Made by a program: the position numbers and the translations under genes. DNA of 64,000 nucleotides from Mycolicibacterium agri (GTDB lineage Bacteria; Actinomycetota; Actinomycetes; Mycobacteriales; Mycobacteriaceae). The stretch lies in assembly GCF_002553505.1 (NCBI RefSeq), contig NZ_PDCP01000019.1, positions 1-64,000 of the forward strand, read 5' to 3'. Below are positions 8,710 through 16,600 of this stretch, piece after piece (within the stretch, counting starts at the first letter, position 1; every line of letters begins with the position of its first letter). The notes beneath the pieces are model-generated. The model ran no database searches. It saw only the letters and a program-made list of their open reading frames with translations, and had not been told where the DNA came from.

Positions 8710-9672
8710 ATGGGCGCCTGCCAAGAGGAAGAGCGCGCCGGGGTGCGGTTGACCAACCTCGATCAACCGTTGAGCCCGGACGCCGGTGCCACCAAGCGCG
8801 ACCTGGTGGACTACCTCGACGCCGTCGCCGACCGGATGCTGCCCGGTCTGAAAGGCCGACCGCTCACCGTGCTGCGGGTGCTGCGCGGGCAGAAACCGTT
8901 CATGCAGAAGAACGTGCCCAAGTACACGCCGGAGTGGGTCAAGACGACGACGATGTGGGCCGACTCGTCGCAGCGCCAGGTGCGCTATGCGCTGTGCGAC
9001 GACCGCGCGACGCTGTTGTGGTTCGCCAATCAGCGCTCCGTCGAATACCACCCGACGCTCGGGCTCGCCGACAACATCTACCGGCCGACGCACATGGTGC
9101 TCGATCTGGATCCGCCCGGCGACGACGACTTCGCCGCGGTGGTGGCCGTCGCGAACCTGGTCCGCCGCGCACTGGCCGACTGCGGTCTGGCGGGCGCGCT
9201 GAAAACCAGCGGTGCCAAGGGAATTCACGTCTTCGTGCCGATCGACGACTCCGCACCGGTGGACGACGTGGCTGCGGCGACGCGCGCGTTGGCGGCCAGG
9301 GCGGAGGCACTCGACCCGGAGATCGCCACGACGGCGTTCATCGTCTCCGACCGCGGCGGCAAGGTGTTCGTCGACTCCACCCGTGCGGGCGGTGCGACTG
9401 TCGCCGCCGCCTACAGCCCGCGGCTGCGGCCGGGCACACCGGTGTCCTTTCCGGTGAAGTGGTCGGATCTGGATCGCATCAACCCCGCGGATTTCACCGT
9501 GCACACCGCGATCGAGCAACTCGGCGACTGCGATCCGTGGGCGGAGACGATGCCTGAACCCCAGCGACTGCCAACGGATTTGATCGAACACGGCCGCACC
9601 ATTCCGGTCGCGCGGGTGGCGGCCATGCACGAAGGCAAGCGGCGCGCGCGGGCCCGTCGTCAGAAGGCGTAG
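8710..9672 (+). CDS. stand-alone LigD-type primase-polymerase
   Basis: A 320-residue protein of the archaeo-eukaryotic primase superfamily, LigD polymerase-domain branch, without ligase or nuclease domains. Motif I is LDLDPP with Asp132 and Asp134, motif II is SGAKGIHVFVP (Ser167-Lys170-His173), and motif III includes Asp222 in VFVDSTR; together these supply the metal and nucleotide ligands. Mycobacteria encode such stand-alone enzymes (Prim-PolC/PolD type) besides LigD, used for short gap filling with ribonucleotide preference in excision repair or end joining. The gene ends 13 bp inside the 3' end of a convergent radical SAM repair-type gene, so this may be a small DNA-repair island. The N-terminal start ATG at 8710 lacks a strong ribosome site. 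Confidence 0.88.
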   Translation: MGACQEEERAGVRLTNLDQPLSPDAGATKRDLVDYLDAVADRMLPGLKGRPLTVLRVLRGQKPFMQKNVPKYTPEWVKTTTMWADSSQRQVRYALCDDRATLLWFANQRSVEYHPTLGLADNIYRPTHMVLDLDPPGDDDFAAVVAVANLVRRALADCGLAGALKTSGAKGIHVFVPIDDSAPVDDVAAATRALAARAEALDPEIATTAFIVSDRGGKVFVDSTRAGGATVAAAYSPRLRPGTPVSFPVKWSDLDRINPADFTVHTAIEQLGDCDPWAETMPEPQRLPTDLIEHGRTIPVARVAAMHEGKRRARARRQKA

Positions 9673-10727
9673 CGGATCCGGCAGCTGGGCAGTTTCTCGG
9701 CGATCAGGTCGGTGAGCTGACCCACCCAGCGGCCCTTCCACGGGCTCTTGTAGCGCACGTTCTGTTGCCCGCTTTCGCTGCGCTTGACCTGTTGCAGGTC
9801 GGGCCGCCACAGCAGGTCTTCACCCTTGGGGTGCCAGCCGAGGTTGACGTCGTGCAGGCCTTCGTTGTGGGTCAGGTAGATGATCTCGGCCGCCAACTGC
9901 GCCTTGGTGCGGTCGTTCGTGCCGTCGGCGATCTGCTCGAGTAGTTGCGCCCAGTCGGCCAGCCAGTTCTCGTGCACGATGACCGGGCTGAAGTTGAGGT
10001 GGACCTCGTAGCCGGCTTCGACGAAGTCGTCGATGGCGGCGATGCGGTCGGCGACCTTGTCGGTGCGGATGTCGACGAGGCGCGACGTGTTCTGCGGCAT
10101 CAGGCTGAACCGGATCCGGGTGCCGGCCCGAGGGTCGTAGGTGAGCAGGTCGCGGTTGACGAGCTTGGTGGCGAAGCTGGCCTTGGCGTTGGGGATGCGC
10201 GCGAACAACTCGATGAGGTCGGCGACGTTGTCGGAGACCATAGCGTCGACGGAGCAGTCGCTGTTCTCGCCGATGTCATACACCCAGTCGACGGGATCGC
10301 ACTGATTGGGCGCCGGCTTGACGCCCTGGCGGGCGGCGTGGCGTTCGAGATAGCCGAGGATCTTGTCGATGTTGGTGAAGACCGTGATCGGGTTGGCGTA
10401 GCCCTTGCGGCGCGGAACGTAGCAGTACGAGCAGGCCATCGCGCAACCGTTGGCCGTCGACGGCGCGATCCAGTCGCTTGACCGCTCGTTGCGGCGCGCC
10501 GACAGGCTCTTCTTCTCGCCGAGCACCAGCACTTCACGTTTGTTGCGGACCCAGTCGGAGACGTTTCCCTCGTTGCCGTACAGGCCGGGGATCGCTTGAT
10601 GCGAGAGGACCTCGATGCGCTCGGCGTCCGGGAACCGGTCGAGCACTTCCCGCGCGCGGGCGAAGCGCTCGATCTCGGGCTCGTGGTAGATCCTCTTGAT
10701 GTCGAGGAGACGGTCGGCGAGCGTCAC
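9660..10727 (-). CDS. spore photoproduct lyase-like radical SAM protein
   Basis: A 355-residue radical SAM enzyme of the SPL (SplB-like) family. The cluster-binding motif CX3CX2C is CAMACSYC (Cys95, Cys99, Cys102), preceded by DWIAPSTANG and followed by YCYVPRRKGYANPITVFTN as in this family. SplB uses a 5'-deoxyadenosyl radical to reverse the UV thymine spore photoproduct; mycobacteria do not make classical endospores, so the substrate here may be another DNA lesion or another molecule. A 32-residue zinc ribbon gene lies 44 bp upstream on the same strand and is probably cotranscribed. The 3' end overlaps the convergent Prim-Pol gene. Confidence 0.85.
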   Translation of the reverse strand: MTLADRLLDIKRIYHEPEIERFARAREVLDRFPDAERIEVLSHQAIPGLYGNEGNVSDWVRNKREVLVLGEKKSLSARRNERSSDWIAPSTANGCAMACSYCYVPRRKGYANPITVFTNIDKILGYLERHAARQGVKPAPNQCDPVDWVYDIGENSDCSVDAMVSDNVADLIELFARIPNAKASFATKLVNRDLLTYDPRAGTRIRFSLMPQNTSRLVDIRTDKVADRIAAIDDFVEAGYEVHLNFSPVIVHENWLADWAQLLEQIADGTNDRTKAQLAAEIIYLTHNEGLHDVNLGWHPKGEDLLWRPDLQQVKRSESGQQNVRYKSPWKGRWVGQLTDLIAEKLPSCRIRYAF

Positions 10728-10771
10728 GCTGCCGTCAACGAGTGATCTTGAGCGAGTGTTCCGGTCGACGG

Positions 10772-10870
10772 TCAGGCTACGAGTTCGTCAGAAGCCGCGT
10801 GCTCGCACGACGTGCACACCTCGTCCTCGATGTTGAACTCACCACAGGTCGGACAAATGAAGGGAATCAT
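10772..10870 (-). CDS. 32-residue zinc-ribbon microprotein
   Basis: A short complete reading frame, too small for normal gene finding. It encodes MIPFICPTCGEFNIEDEV, then CTSCEH, and ends ASDELVA. Two CxxC knuckles (Cys6-Cys9 and Cys19-Cys22) are spaced as in a minimal rubredoxin-like zinc ribbon. The ATG at 10870 is preceded by AAAGGCGG at good distance, which supports translation. It lies 44 bp upstream of the SPL-like radical SAM gene in the same direction, so it may supply a metal site or act as a partner or regulator of that enzyme. No function is known to me; the regular cysteine spacing and ribosome site argue against chance. Confidence 0.65.
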   Translation of the reverse strand: MIPFICPTCGEFNIEDEVCTSCEHAASDELVA

Positions 10871-10971
10871 CGTGCGCCGCCTTTCGGACTAGAAGTGGAA
10901 GGTCACACCGACGTCTTCAGCGTTGCGAGGTTGTTACCCAACGCCGTCGCAAGTAAAACGTCGCGACCGAT

Positions 10972-12162
10972 TCAGCCGGCGCGGTGAAGCGTCAACACCG
11001 TGATGTCCGGTGGTGCGCCGACCCGCACGGGTGGGCCCCAGAAACCGGCGCCGCGGGTGACGTAGAGCTGGGTGCCGTTCACCGTGGACAAGCCGGCGAG
11101 CGCGGGCTGCGCGGCTCGCACGATGTAGTGGAAGGGCCACATCTGGCCGCCGTGGGTGTGCCCGGACAGCTGCAGATCCACCCCGCGCTTGGCGGCGTCG
11201 GTGACTTGAACCGGTTGGTGCGCAAGCAGAATCGTCGGCCGCGACGTGTCCACGCCTGCCAGCGCGCGGTCGAAGTCCGGCGGGTCGGACTGGTCACCGC
11301 CTGCCAGATCGTTGACGCCGGCAAGGTCGAACGCCGCCGCGCCGCGCCGTATCGCGGTGTTCTCGTTGCGCAGCGGCTGCACGCCGAGCCGGTCCAACTC
11401 ACGCAGCCATGATGCGGTGTCGTCGACGAAATACTCGTGGTTGCCGGTGACGAAGAACGCGCCGTCGCGGGCGGCCAGATCCTGGAGCGGCTCCGCCGCC
11501 GCGCCGAGTTTGTCGACCGTGCCGTCGACCAGATCGCCGACGATGGCGACGAGGTCCGATTCGGTCTCGTTGATGGTGCGCACGATCCGCTCGGCATGCG
11601 ACCGGCCCGCGAGTGGGCCGAGATGGATGTCCGACACCACGGCGATGCGGAAGCCGTCGAACGCCGGGTCGAGCCGACGCAGCGCGACCGGCAGCCGAGT
11701 CAGCTGCGGCGGTCCGAGCGCACTGGCCATCCCGACACCGACGAGCCCGACCGACGCCGCGCCCGCCACGGCCGCGCCTGCCCTGGCGATGAACACGCGC
11801 CGGTTGATCGCCGACTCCTCTGACTTCGCAGACTCCACCGGCAGCATTTCCGCCGTGGCACGCGTCCGCCTCCGTAACGCGACCCACAGGACGAGCCGCA
11901 CCGGCTCGAGCACGAGCAGGGTGAGAAACAGGTACACGAGCAGGCCGAACCAGACGAACCCTGGCCACGCCACCCACGGCGACTCCGGCAGGCCGACGAG
12001 CTTTGGCAACACCAGCGCCGCGACAAGCACCAGAAGCATCACCACGAGCGCCGCCGTGAGCACCCGCCGCATGCGTCCGCGCGCAGTCGTGTCCTTGATC
12101 AATCTCTTCCAGACGTAGAGGTGCATCGCGCCGAGGACCGTGCCGAGGATGACGATGAACAA
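10972..12162 (-). CDS. membrane-anchored calcineurin-like metallophosphoesterase
   Basis: A 396-residue protein. Residues 1-95 contain about three membrane helices. A linker with a twin-arginine-like RRVFIARAGAAVAGAASVG segment (from residue 121) follows, perhaps a further membrane-spanning helix. The catalytic domain has all metallophosphoesterase blocks: SDIHLG (Asp178, His180), GDLVDG, GNHEYF, HQPVQ and SGHTHGGQ. This resembles the YkuE/YaeI group of phosphodiesterases, whose members act on lipid-type or nucleotide phosphodiesters near the membrane. The domain probably faces outside, given the topology. The gene diverges from the small acidic repeat gene at 12289. The true substrate is unknown. 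Confidence 0.88.
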   Translation of the reverse strand: MFIVILGTVLGAMHLYVWKRLIKDTTARGRMRRVLTAALVVMLLVLVAALVLPKLVGLPESPWVAWPGFVWFGLLVYLFLTLLVLEPVRLVLWVALRRRTRATAEMLPVESAKSEESAINRRVFIARAGAAVAGAASVGLVGVGMASALGPPQLTRLPVALRRLDPAFDGFRIAVVSDIHLGPLAGRSHAERIVRTINETESDLVAIVGDLVDGTVDKLGAAAEPLQDLAARDGAFFVTGNHEYFVDDTASWLRELDRLGVQPLRNENTAIRRGAAAFDLAGVNDLAGGDQSDPPDFDRALAGVDTSRPTILLAHQPVQVTDAAKRGVDLQLSGHTHGGQMWPFHYIVRAAQPALAGLSTVNGTQLYVTRGAGFWGPPVRVGAPPDITVLTLHRAG

Positions 12163-12288
12163 TGCACGTCCTTCAAGGTTCGGCGATGCGAGAGGTCTGT
12201 TTCGTATGATCGCGCTCCGGCAACACTGCTCCGCAGGTAGCCGCAGCAGCCCATTATGGAGGACGGCTACACCGGAGAAAGGATCACG

Positions 12289-12468
12289 ATGGCGCTAGAC
12301 GATGACGACATGACCACATCGAGCGGTGGCGGTGAAGGGGTTGCCGACGGCGGGTCGAACCCGAGCGGCCACGACGGCGGAGCAGACGGCACCGCGGGCG
12401 GCGAAGGCCCGGCCGACGGCGGCTCCAACCCCGAAGGCCACGACGGCGGAGCCGACGGAACAGCCTGA
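12289..12468 (+). CDS. small acidic Gly/Asp-rich repeat protein (BatC-like)
   Basis: A 59-residue protein starting MALDDDDMTT. It is made of two near-identical 22-23-residue units with the pattern GEG-x-ADGGSNP-x-GHDGGADGTA. Mycobacteria have small proteins of this type, sometimes labelled BatC, of unknown function; the name match is from memory. The ATG at 12289 has AGAAAGGATC upstream, a good ribosome site, so it is preferred over an earlier in-frame ATG. The composition (Gly, Asp, Ala, Asn) suggests a disordered or calcium-binding chain. Most of the gene is also open in the +1 frame, where it is the possible N-terminal extension of the following JmjC gene. Confidence 0.7.
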   Translation: MALDDDDMTTSSGGGEGVADGGSNPSGHDGGADGTAGGEGPADGGSNPEGHDGGADGTA

Positions 12469-13687
12469 CCGCAATTCGGCGCTGAGCCGCTGCATAGCGA
12501 CCGACCCCCAGACATTCGCCACGCGCTACTGGGGGACTCGGCCGTTGCTCAGCCCGGCCTCGGCGCTTCCCCGCGACTTCGGCGATCTGCTCTCCCCTGA
12601 GACAGTGGATGAGTTGATCGCCGAGCGCGGGGTTCGCGCGCCTTTCATCCGGTTGGCCAAAGAGGGCGACGTGCTGGCCAAGGACTGCTACCTCGGCCCG
12701 GCCGGCTTCGGCGCCGAGATGCCCGACCAGATCGACTCGGGCAAGGTCGTGACCCAATTCGCCTCGGGCGCAACGATCGTGCTGCAAGGGCTGCATCGGC
12801 TGTGGCCCCCGCTGATCGACTTCGCTCGGCGGATGGTCGACGATCTGGGCCATCCCGTGCAGGCGAACGCCTACATCACGCCGCCGACCAACCGCGGCTT
12901 CGATCCCCATTACGACGTGCACGACGTGTTCGTCCTGCAGGTGAGCGGCCAGAAGCGCTGGATCGTGCACGCCCCTGTTCACCACCATCCGCTGCCGTCA
13001 CAACCGTGGACGCAGCACCGAGGCGCCATCGCCGCGCGTGCCACCGAGGAACCGGTCATCGACACGGTGCTGTCCGAAGGCGATGCGCTGTATCTGCCAC
13101 GCGGATGGGTGCACTCGGCACAGGCCCTCGATACCACGTCCATCCACCTCACCATCGGTGTCTCGCCGCTGACCGGTGTGGACGTCGCGCGCGCGGTGGT
13201 CGATCAGTTCAGCGCCGACGAAGCCTTCCGCAAGTCGCTGCCGCCGAGCGGCGACCCCGTCGACCGGGATGAGATCATCGCGACGGTGACCAAGGTGATG
13301 GCGGAGATGGTGGACGCGCTGCGTGACGATTCGGCGGCGATCAGCGCCGGCACGGCGGACCAGTTGGTGCGCAGGCACGCCGAGCGCACCCGACCGGTGC
13401 CGGTCCCGCCGCTCGCAACGCTGGAGGCGGTCGAACGCGCCGACACCGTCACCGTCCAGTGGCGGCACGGTCTCGTCGCGGCCCTCGAACGGGCGGGCGA
13501 ACGCGTCGTGCTGCGTCTACCAGACAAGGTGATGACGTTTCCCGACTCGTGCGCCGATGCGGTCACGGCACTGCACCACGGGCAGGTCGTCGACGCGCAC
13601 AGCGTGCCCGGCCTCGACCACGCCGACGCGACGGTGCTGATACGCCGACTGCTTCGAGAGGCCGTCGTGGTGCCGGTACACGGATGA
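12326..13687 (+). CDS. JmjC/cupin 2-oxoglutarate oxygenase, ribosomal-oxygenase-like
   Basis: A JmjC-fold protein whose recognisable part starts near 12480 (CIATDPQTFATRYWGTRPLL). The iron-binding triad is HYD (His195, Asp197, numbered from GTG 12326) and His263 in LPRGWVHSA. The neighbouring LQVSGQKRW and the C-terminal winged-helix-like tail match the YcfD/ROX group that hydroxylates ribosomal proteins. The start is uncertain: in this frame no ATG, GTG or TTG occurs between TTG 12341 and the conserved part, so either translation starts inside the upstream repeat gene, giving a 50-residue Ala/Thr/Pro-rich leader, or a rare start such as CTG 12482 is used. The stop overlaps the next ATG by 4 nt. 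Confidence 0.8.
   Translation: MAVKGLPTAGRTRAATTAEQTAPRAAKARPTAAPTPKATTAEPTEQPDRNSALSRCIATDPQTFATRYWGTRPLLSPASALPRDFGDLLSPETVDELIAERGVRAPFIRLAKEGDVLAKDCYLGPAGFGAEMPDQIDSGKVVTQFASGATIVLQGLHRLWPPLIDFARRMVDDLGHPVQANAYITPPTNRGFDPHYDVHDVFVLQVSGQKRWIVHAPVHHHPLPSQPWTQHRGAIAARATEEPVIDTVLSEGDALYLPRGWVHSAQALDTTSIHLTIGVSPLTGVDVARAVVDQFSADEAFRKSLPPSGDPVDRDEIIATVTKVMAEMVDALRDDSAAISAGTADQLVRRHAERTRPVPVPPLATLEAVERADTVTVQWRHGLVAALERAGERVVLRLPDKVMTFPDSCADAVTALHHGQVVDAHSVPGLDHADATVLIRRLLREAVVVPVHG
12331..12465 (+). repeat. two tandem 66-69 bp coding repeats
   Basis: Two adjacent copies, about 69 bp (12331-12399) and 66 bp (12400-12465), encode the repeated units of the small acidic protein. Near identity at DNA level points to a recent duplication or to correction between copies. 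Confidence 0.8.
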
Positions 13688-14571
13688 CCGCGCCAAGGCG
13701 GCAGCCGTGTAGCGACCAGTCGCTGGCCCGCAACGACCCGATGTACGGCACCGCATCGGCGGGCCTCTCCTGGGTTCTGCTGGAATTGCCTGGCGCATGG
13801 GGCCATTCGGCGTTCTTACAATCTCCCGGCGTCATCGACCCGCAGCTCGGCCGCGCGATCGTCCGCCGTGTCGAGTCGGAGAGGATGCGGATCGCAGCGA
13901 TCCGACGGCACGGCCGCCGTGCCGAGGCCAGGCGGTGGCGGTGGTTCATCGCGGATTCCCGCGAGGGCAGCGAGGCGCTGTACTGCGGGGAGGTGAGCGA
14001 CCCGCGCGACTACCTCGACCTGGCCCTCGACGGCGGCGACGGGCGGTTGTCGACCGATCCCGTCGTGGCCGTCTGCGCGCACGGCAAGCACGATCAGTGC
14101 TGCGCGGTCCGCGGCCGCAGCGCGTGCGCGGCGATCGCCAAGGAGTATCCCGAATTCACCTGGGAGTGTTCGCATTTGGGTGGCGACCGATTCGCCGCGA
14201 CAATGCTTGTGCTGCCGGAAGGGCTGTGCTACGGCCGGGTCGACTTGGCCGATTCGGCCGAACTGGTGCGGCTCTACCTCGACGGCAGGCTGGACAACAG
14301 ATTTCTGCGCGGGCGCACGTCGCTGCCGCACGCGGTGCAGGCCGCGCAGTACTTCGTGCGGGAGGCCTACGGCGACGACCGCATCGCGAGCCTGTCACCA
14401 CTCAAGGTCGTCCGCGAAGAGCACCACATCCGGGTGGTGCTGCGCGGCGACGACGGGCCGATCGAGGTCATCCTCAACGAGGAGATGTCGGAACCGCTTC
14501 TGTCGCAATGCCATGCGAAGGTGACCGGCCAGGTACGGATCTTCACGCTGGCGTCGATCGCGGCACCGTGA
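13684..14571 (+). CDS. sucrase/ferredoxin-like (thioredoxin-fold 2Fe-2S) protein
   Basis: A 295-residue protein of the sucrase-ferredoxin-like (Apd1-related) family, which has a thioredoxin-like ferredoxin fold. Signature pieces are [11 protein letters not shown] (Cys131, Cys139, Cys140) and [18 protein letters not shown] (Cys162, His164), which can hold a 2Fe-2S cluster with Cys and His ligands, then [11 protein letters not shown]. It probably transfers electrons or handles redox stress in the cytoplasm; no partner is proven. ATG at 13684 overlaps the TGA of the JmjC gene, and its own TGA overlaps the GTG of rnz, so the three genes look translationally coupled. Confidence 0.82.
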   Translation: MTAPRRQPCSDQSLARNDPMYGTASAGLSWVLLELPGAWGHSAFLQSPGVIDPQLGRAIVRRVESERMRIAAIRRHGRRAEARRWRWFIADSREGSEALYCGEVSDPRDYLDLALDGGDGRLSTDPVVAVCAHGKHDQCCAVRGRSACAAIAKEYPEFTWECSHLGGDRFAATMLVLPEGLCYGRVDLADSAELVRLYLDGRLDNRFLRGRTSLPHAVQAAQYFVREAYGDDRIASLSPLKVVREEHHIRVVLRGDDGPIEVILNEEMSEPLLSQCHAKVTGQVRIFTLASIAAP

Positions 14572-15482
14572 CACGGGAACTGGTCGTACTGGGCACCTCG
14601 AGCCAGGCGCCGACGCGATACCGCAACCACAACGGCTATCTGCTGCAGTGGGACGGCGAGGGCATGCTGTTCGATCCCGGTGAGGGGACACAGCGGCAGA
14701 TGCTGTTCGCAGGTGCGTCCGCAACCAGCGTGACACGCCTGTGCCTCACGCATTTTCACGGAGACCACTGCCTGGGTGTGCCAGGCGTCATTCAACGCAT
14801 GTCCCTCGACGGGGTGACGCGCCCGGTGTACGCGCATTTCCCCGCGGCCGGCGGCGAATACTTCGCGCGGCTGCGCCACGCCAGTGTTTTCTACGACCGC
14901 GTCGACGTGCGCGAACAACCCGTCGAGTTTGACGGTACCGTCGCGACAGGCGATTTCGGTGTGCTCACCGCCTTGCGCCTTGAGCATCAGATCGAGACCT
15001 TCGGCTACCGGCTGGTCGAGCCCGACGGTACGCGCTTCGTGCCGGAGTTGTTGTCCCGGTTCGGGATCAGCGGACCTGCTGTGGGCGATCTGCAACGGGC
15101 CGGCTCGATCAGCGTCGGCGGCCGGGTCGTCGAGTTGTCGGACGTCACCGCGTCGCGCCCAGGACAGCGCTTCGCGTTCGTCATGGACACCCGATTGTGC
15201 GACGCGGTGTATGCACTGGCCGACCGGGCGGACATGTTGGTGATCGAGGCGACGTTTCTCGAGCAGGAGGTCGAATTGGCGCGCAGGTACGGTCATTTGA
15301 CGGCCCGGCAGGCGGCGCGGGTGGCCGCCGAATGCGGCGTGCGCACCTTGGTGCTCACGCACTTCTCGCAGCGGTATCAGGACGCCGCACAGCGCTACCG
15401 CGACGAGGCGGCCGACGTGTTCGACGGTGACCTGGTCATCGCACGGGACCTGATGCGGGTACCGGTGCCCAAGCGGCGGTAG
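14568..15482 (+). CDS. rnz: ribonuclease Z (tRNA 3' endonuclease)
   Basis: A 304-residue metallo-beta-lactamase-fold RNase of the RNase Z/ElaC type. It has the zinc motif HFHGDH (His62-His64-Asp66-His67), the N-terminal strand [13 protein letters not shown] and [10 protein letters not shown], then [18 protein letters not shown] and the closing HLTARQAA and LTHFSQRY, all family landmarks. It cleaves tRNA precursors after the discriminator base. GTG at 14568 overlaps the preceding stop codon. The run JmjC oxygenase, ferredoxin-like protein, rnz puts a probable translation-modifying oxygenase next to tRNA maturation. Confidence 0.93.
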   Translation: MTRELVVLGTSSQAPTRYRNHNGYLLQWDGEGMLFDPGEGTQRQMLFAGASATSVTRLCLTHFHGDHCLGVPGVIQRMSLDGVTRPVYAHFPAAGGEYFARLRHASVFYDRVDVREQPVEFDGTVATGDFGVLTALRLEHQIETFGYRLVEPDGTRFVPELLSRFGISGPAVGDLQRAGSISVGGRVVELSDVTASRPGQRFAFVMDTRLCDAVYALADRADMLVIEATFLEQEVELARRYGHLTARQAARVAAECGVRTLVLTHFSQRYQDAAQRYRDEAADVFDGDLVIARDLMRVPVPKRR

Positions 15483-15486
15483 GCCG

Positions 15487-16593
15487 CTACAGCGATACGG
15501 TTCCGTACGAGCCGATGTTCGCGACGAGTGTGCGCAGGTGGTCTTCGGTCGTTCCGAAGGTGTTGCCGATGGCGGTGATTCGTGCGGCGTAGTGCCCGAC
15601 CGGATATTCGGCGGTCATGCCGATGCCGCCGTGTAGTTGGATGGCCTCCTGGGCGATGTGACGACCGGAGCGTCCGATCTGCAGCTTGGCTCTGGCGGCG
15701 ACGACGGGGTCGAACCGTCCGTCGGCGATGGACATGGCGGCGTAGTAGTTCATGCTGCGCGCCAACTCGAGCGACACGTACATGTCAGCCGCGCGCTGTG
15801 TCAGGGTTTGGAACTTGCTCAGCGGAACACCGAATTGCTTTCTGCTGGTGAGATATTCGGTGGTAAGCCGCAGCGACTCCTCCATCGCTCCGACCGCCTC
15901 GGAGCACAGCGCGGACTGGAACCGGATGACCGTGCGGGCGATCTGCTCGCCTGCGTCGCCGCCCTCGCCCAGGGGAGTTGCGGGCGTGGCGTCGAAGTCG
16001 AGCTGGGCGCCGCGGCGGCCGTCGAATGACCGGTAGAGTTGCCGCGTGACCGCCGCACCGTCGACCAGGAACAGCCCCGCACCACCGTCGGGAAGGGCGG
16101 CGGTCACGACCACGGTGTCGGCCGAATCACCGGCCGCCACAGTGCTTTTACGACCGGTCAGCGTCCAAGCGTCGCCGCTTCGGCTGGCCTTGGTGCTCAG
16201 TTCACCCGTCGGCACGCGGAGACCGGGTTCGGTGTGCGCAAACGCCAGCAGCGCGCCGCCCGTCGACACGTCGTCAAGCACCTGCTTCTGCGCGTCGGTG
16301 CCCAGCTCGGCGATCAGCCCGCCGGGGATCAGCGCTGCCTGCGCCACCGGTTCTGGCGCGAGCCGCCTGCCGATCTCGGTCATCACGACCATGATCTCGA
16401 TCTGCCCCGCCTCGCCGGGGTCGAAGCCAAGGCCCAGCAGACCCACCTCGGCCAACTGGTTCCAGACGTCGCGGCTCCAGCCGGGCTCGCCTGCGGTGAC
16501 TTCGTTGTAGCGCGCGATGTCGTAGTTGCGGGACAGCACCTCGCGGGTGACGTCGCGCAGCAGTTCTTGTTCCTCGGTCAGGTCGAAGTCCAC
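15487..16593 (-). CDS. acyl-CoA dehydrogenase (FadE), second gene of a pair
   Basis: A 368-residue acyl-CoA dehydrogenase. It has the family's helical N-terminal domain (FDLTEEQELLRDVTREVLS), the middle beta domain (WTLTGRKSTVAAGDSADTVVV) and a C-terminal domain ending LHGGIGMTAEYPVGHYAARI. GTG at 16593 is chosen since the next gene ends 7 bp upstream and the protein then begins VDFDLTEEQ. Mycobacterial FadEs often come as adjacent pairs forming mixed tetramers in which one subunit carries the catalytic base; this gene and the one upstream fit that pattern. Substrate unknown. It is convergent with rnz with only 4 bp between stops. Confidence 0.88.
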   Translation of the reverse strand: MDFDLTEEQELLRDVTREVLSRNYDIARYNEVTAGEPGWSRDVWNQLAEVGLLGLGFDPGEAGQIEIMVVMTEIGRRLAPEPVAQAALIPGGLIAELGTDAQKQVLDDVSTGGALLAFAHTEPGLRVPTGELSTKASRSGDAWTLTGRKSTVAAGDSADTVVVTAALPDGGAGLFLVDGAAVTRQLYRSFDGRRGAQLDFDATPATPLGEGGDAGEQIARTVIRFQSALCSEAVGAMEESLRLTTEYLTSRKQFGVPLSKFQTLTQRAADMYVSLELARSMNYYAAMSIADGRFDPVVAARAKLQIGRSGRHIAQEAIQLHGGIGMTAEYPVGHYAARITAIGNTFGTTEDHLRTLVANIGSYGTVSL

Positions 16594-16600
16594 GGTCGGC

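Noticed and set aside
13459-13683. An N-terminal extension of 75 residues on the sucrase-ferredoxin-like protein
   Set aside because: It lies wholly inside the JmjC coding sequence in another frame, is Arg-rich, and the ATG in the ATGA overlap fits the family start.
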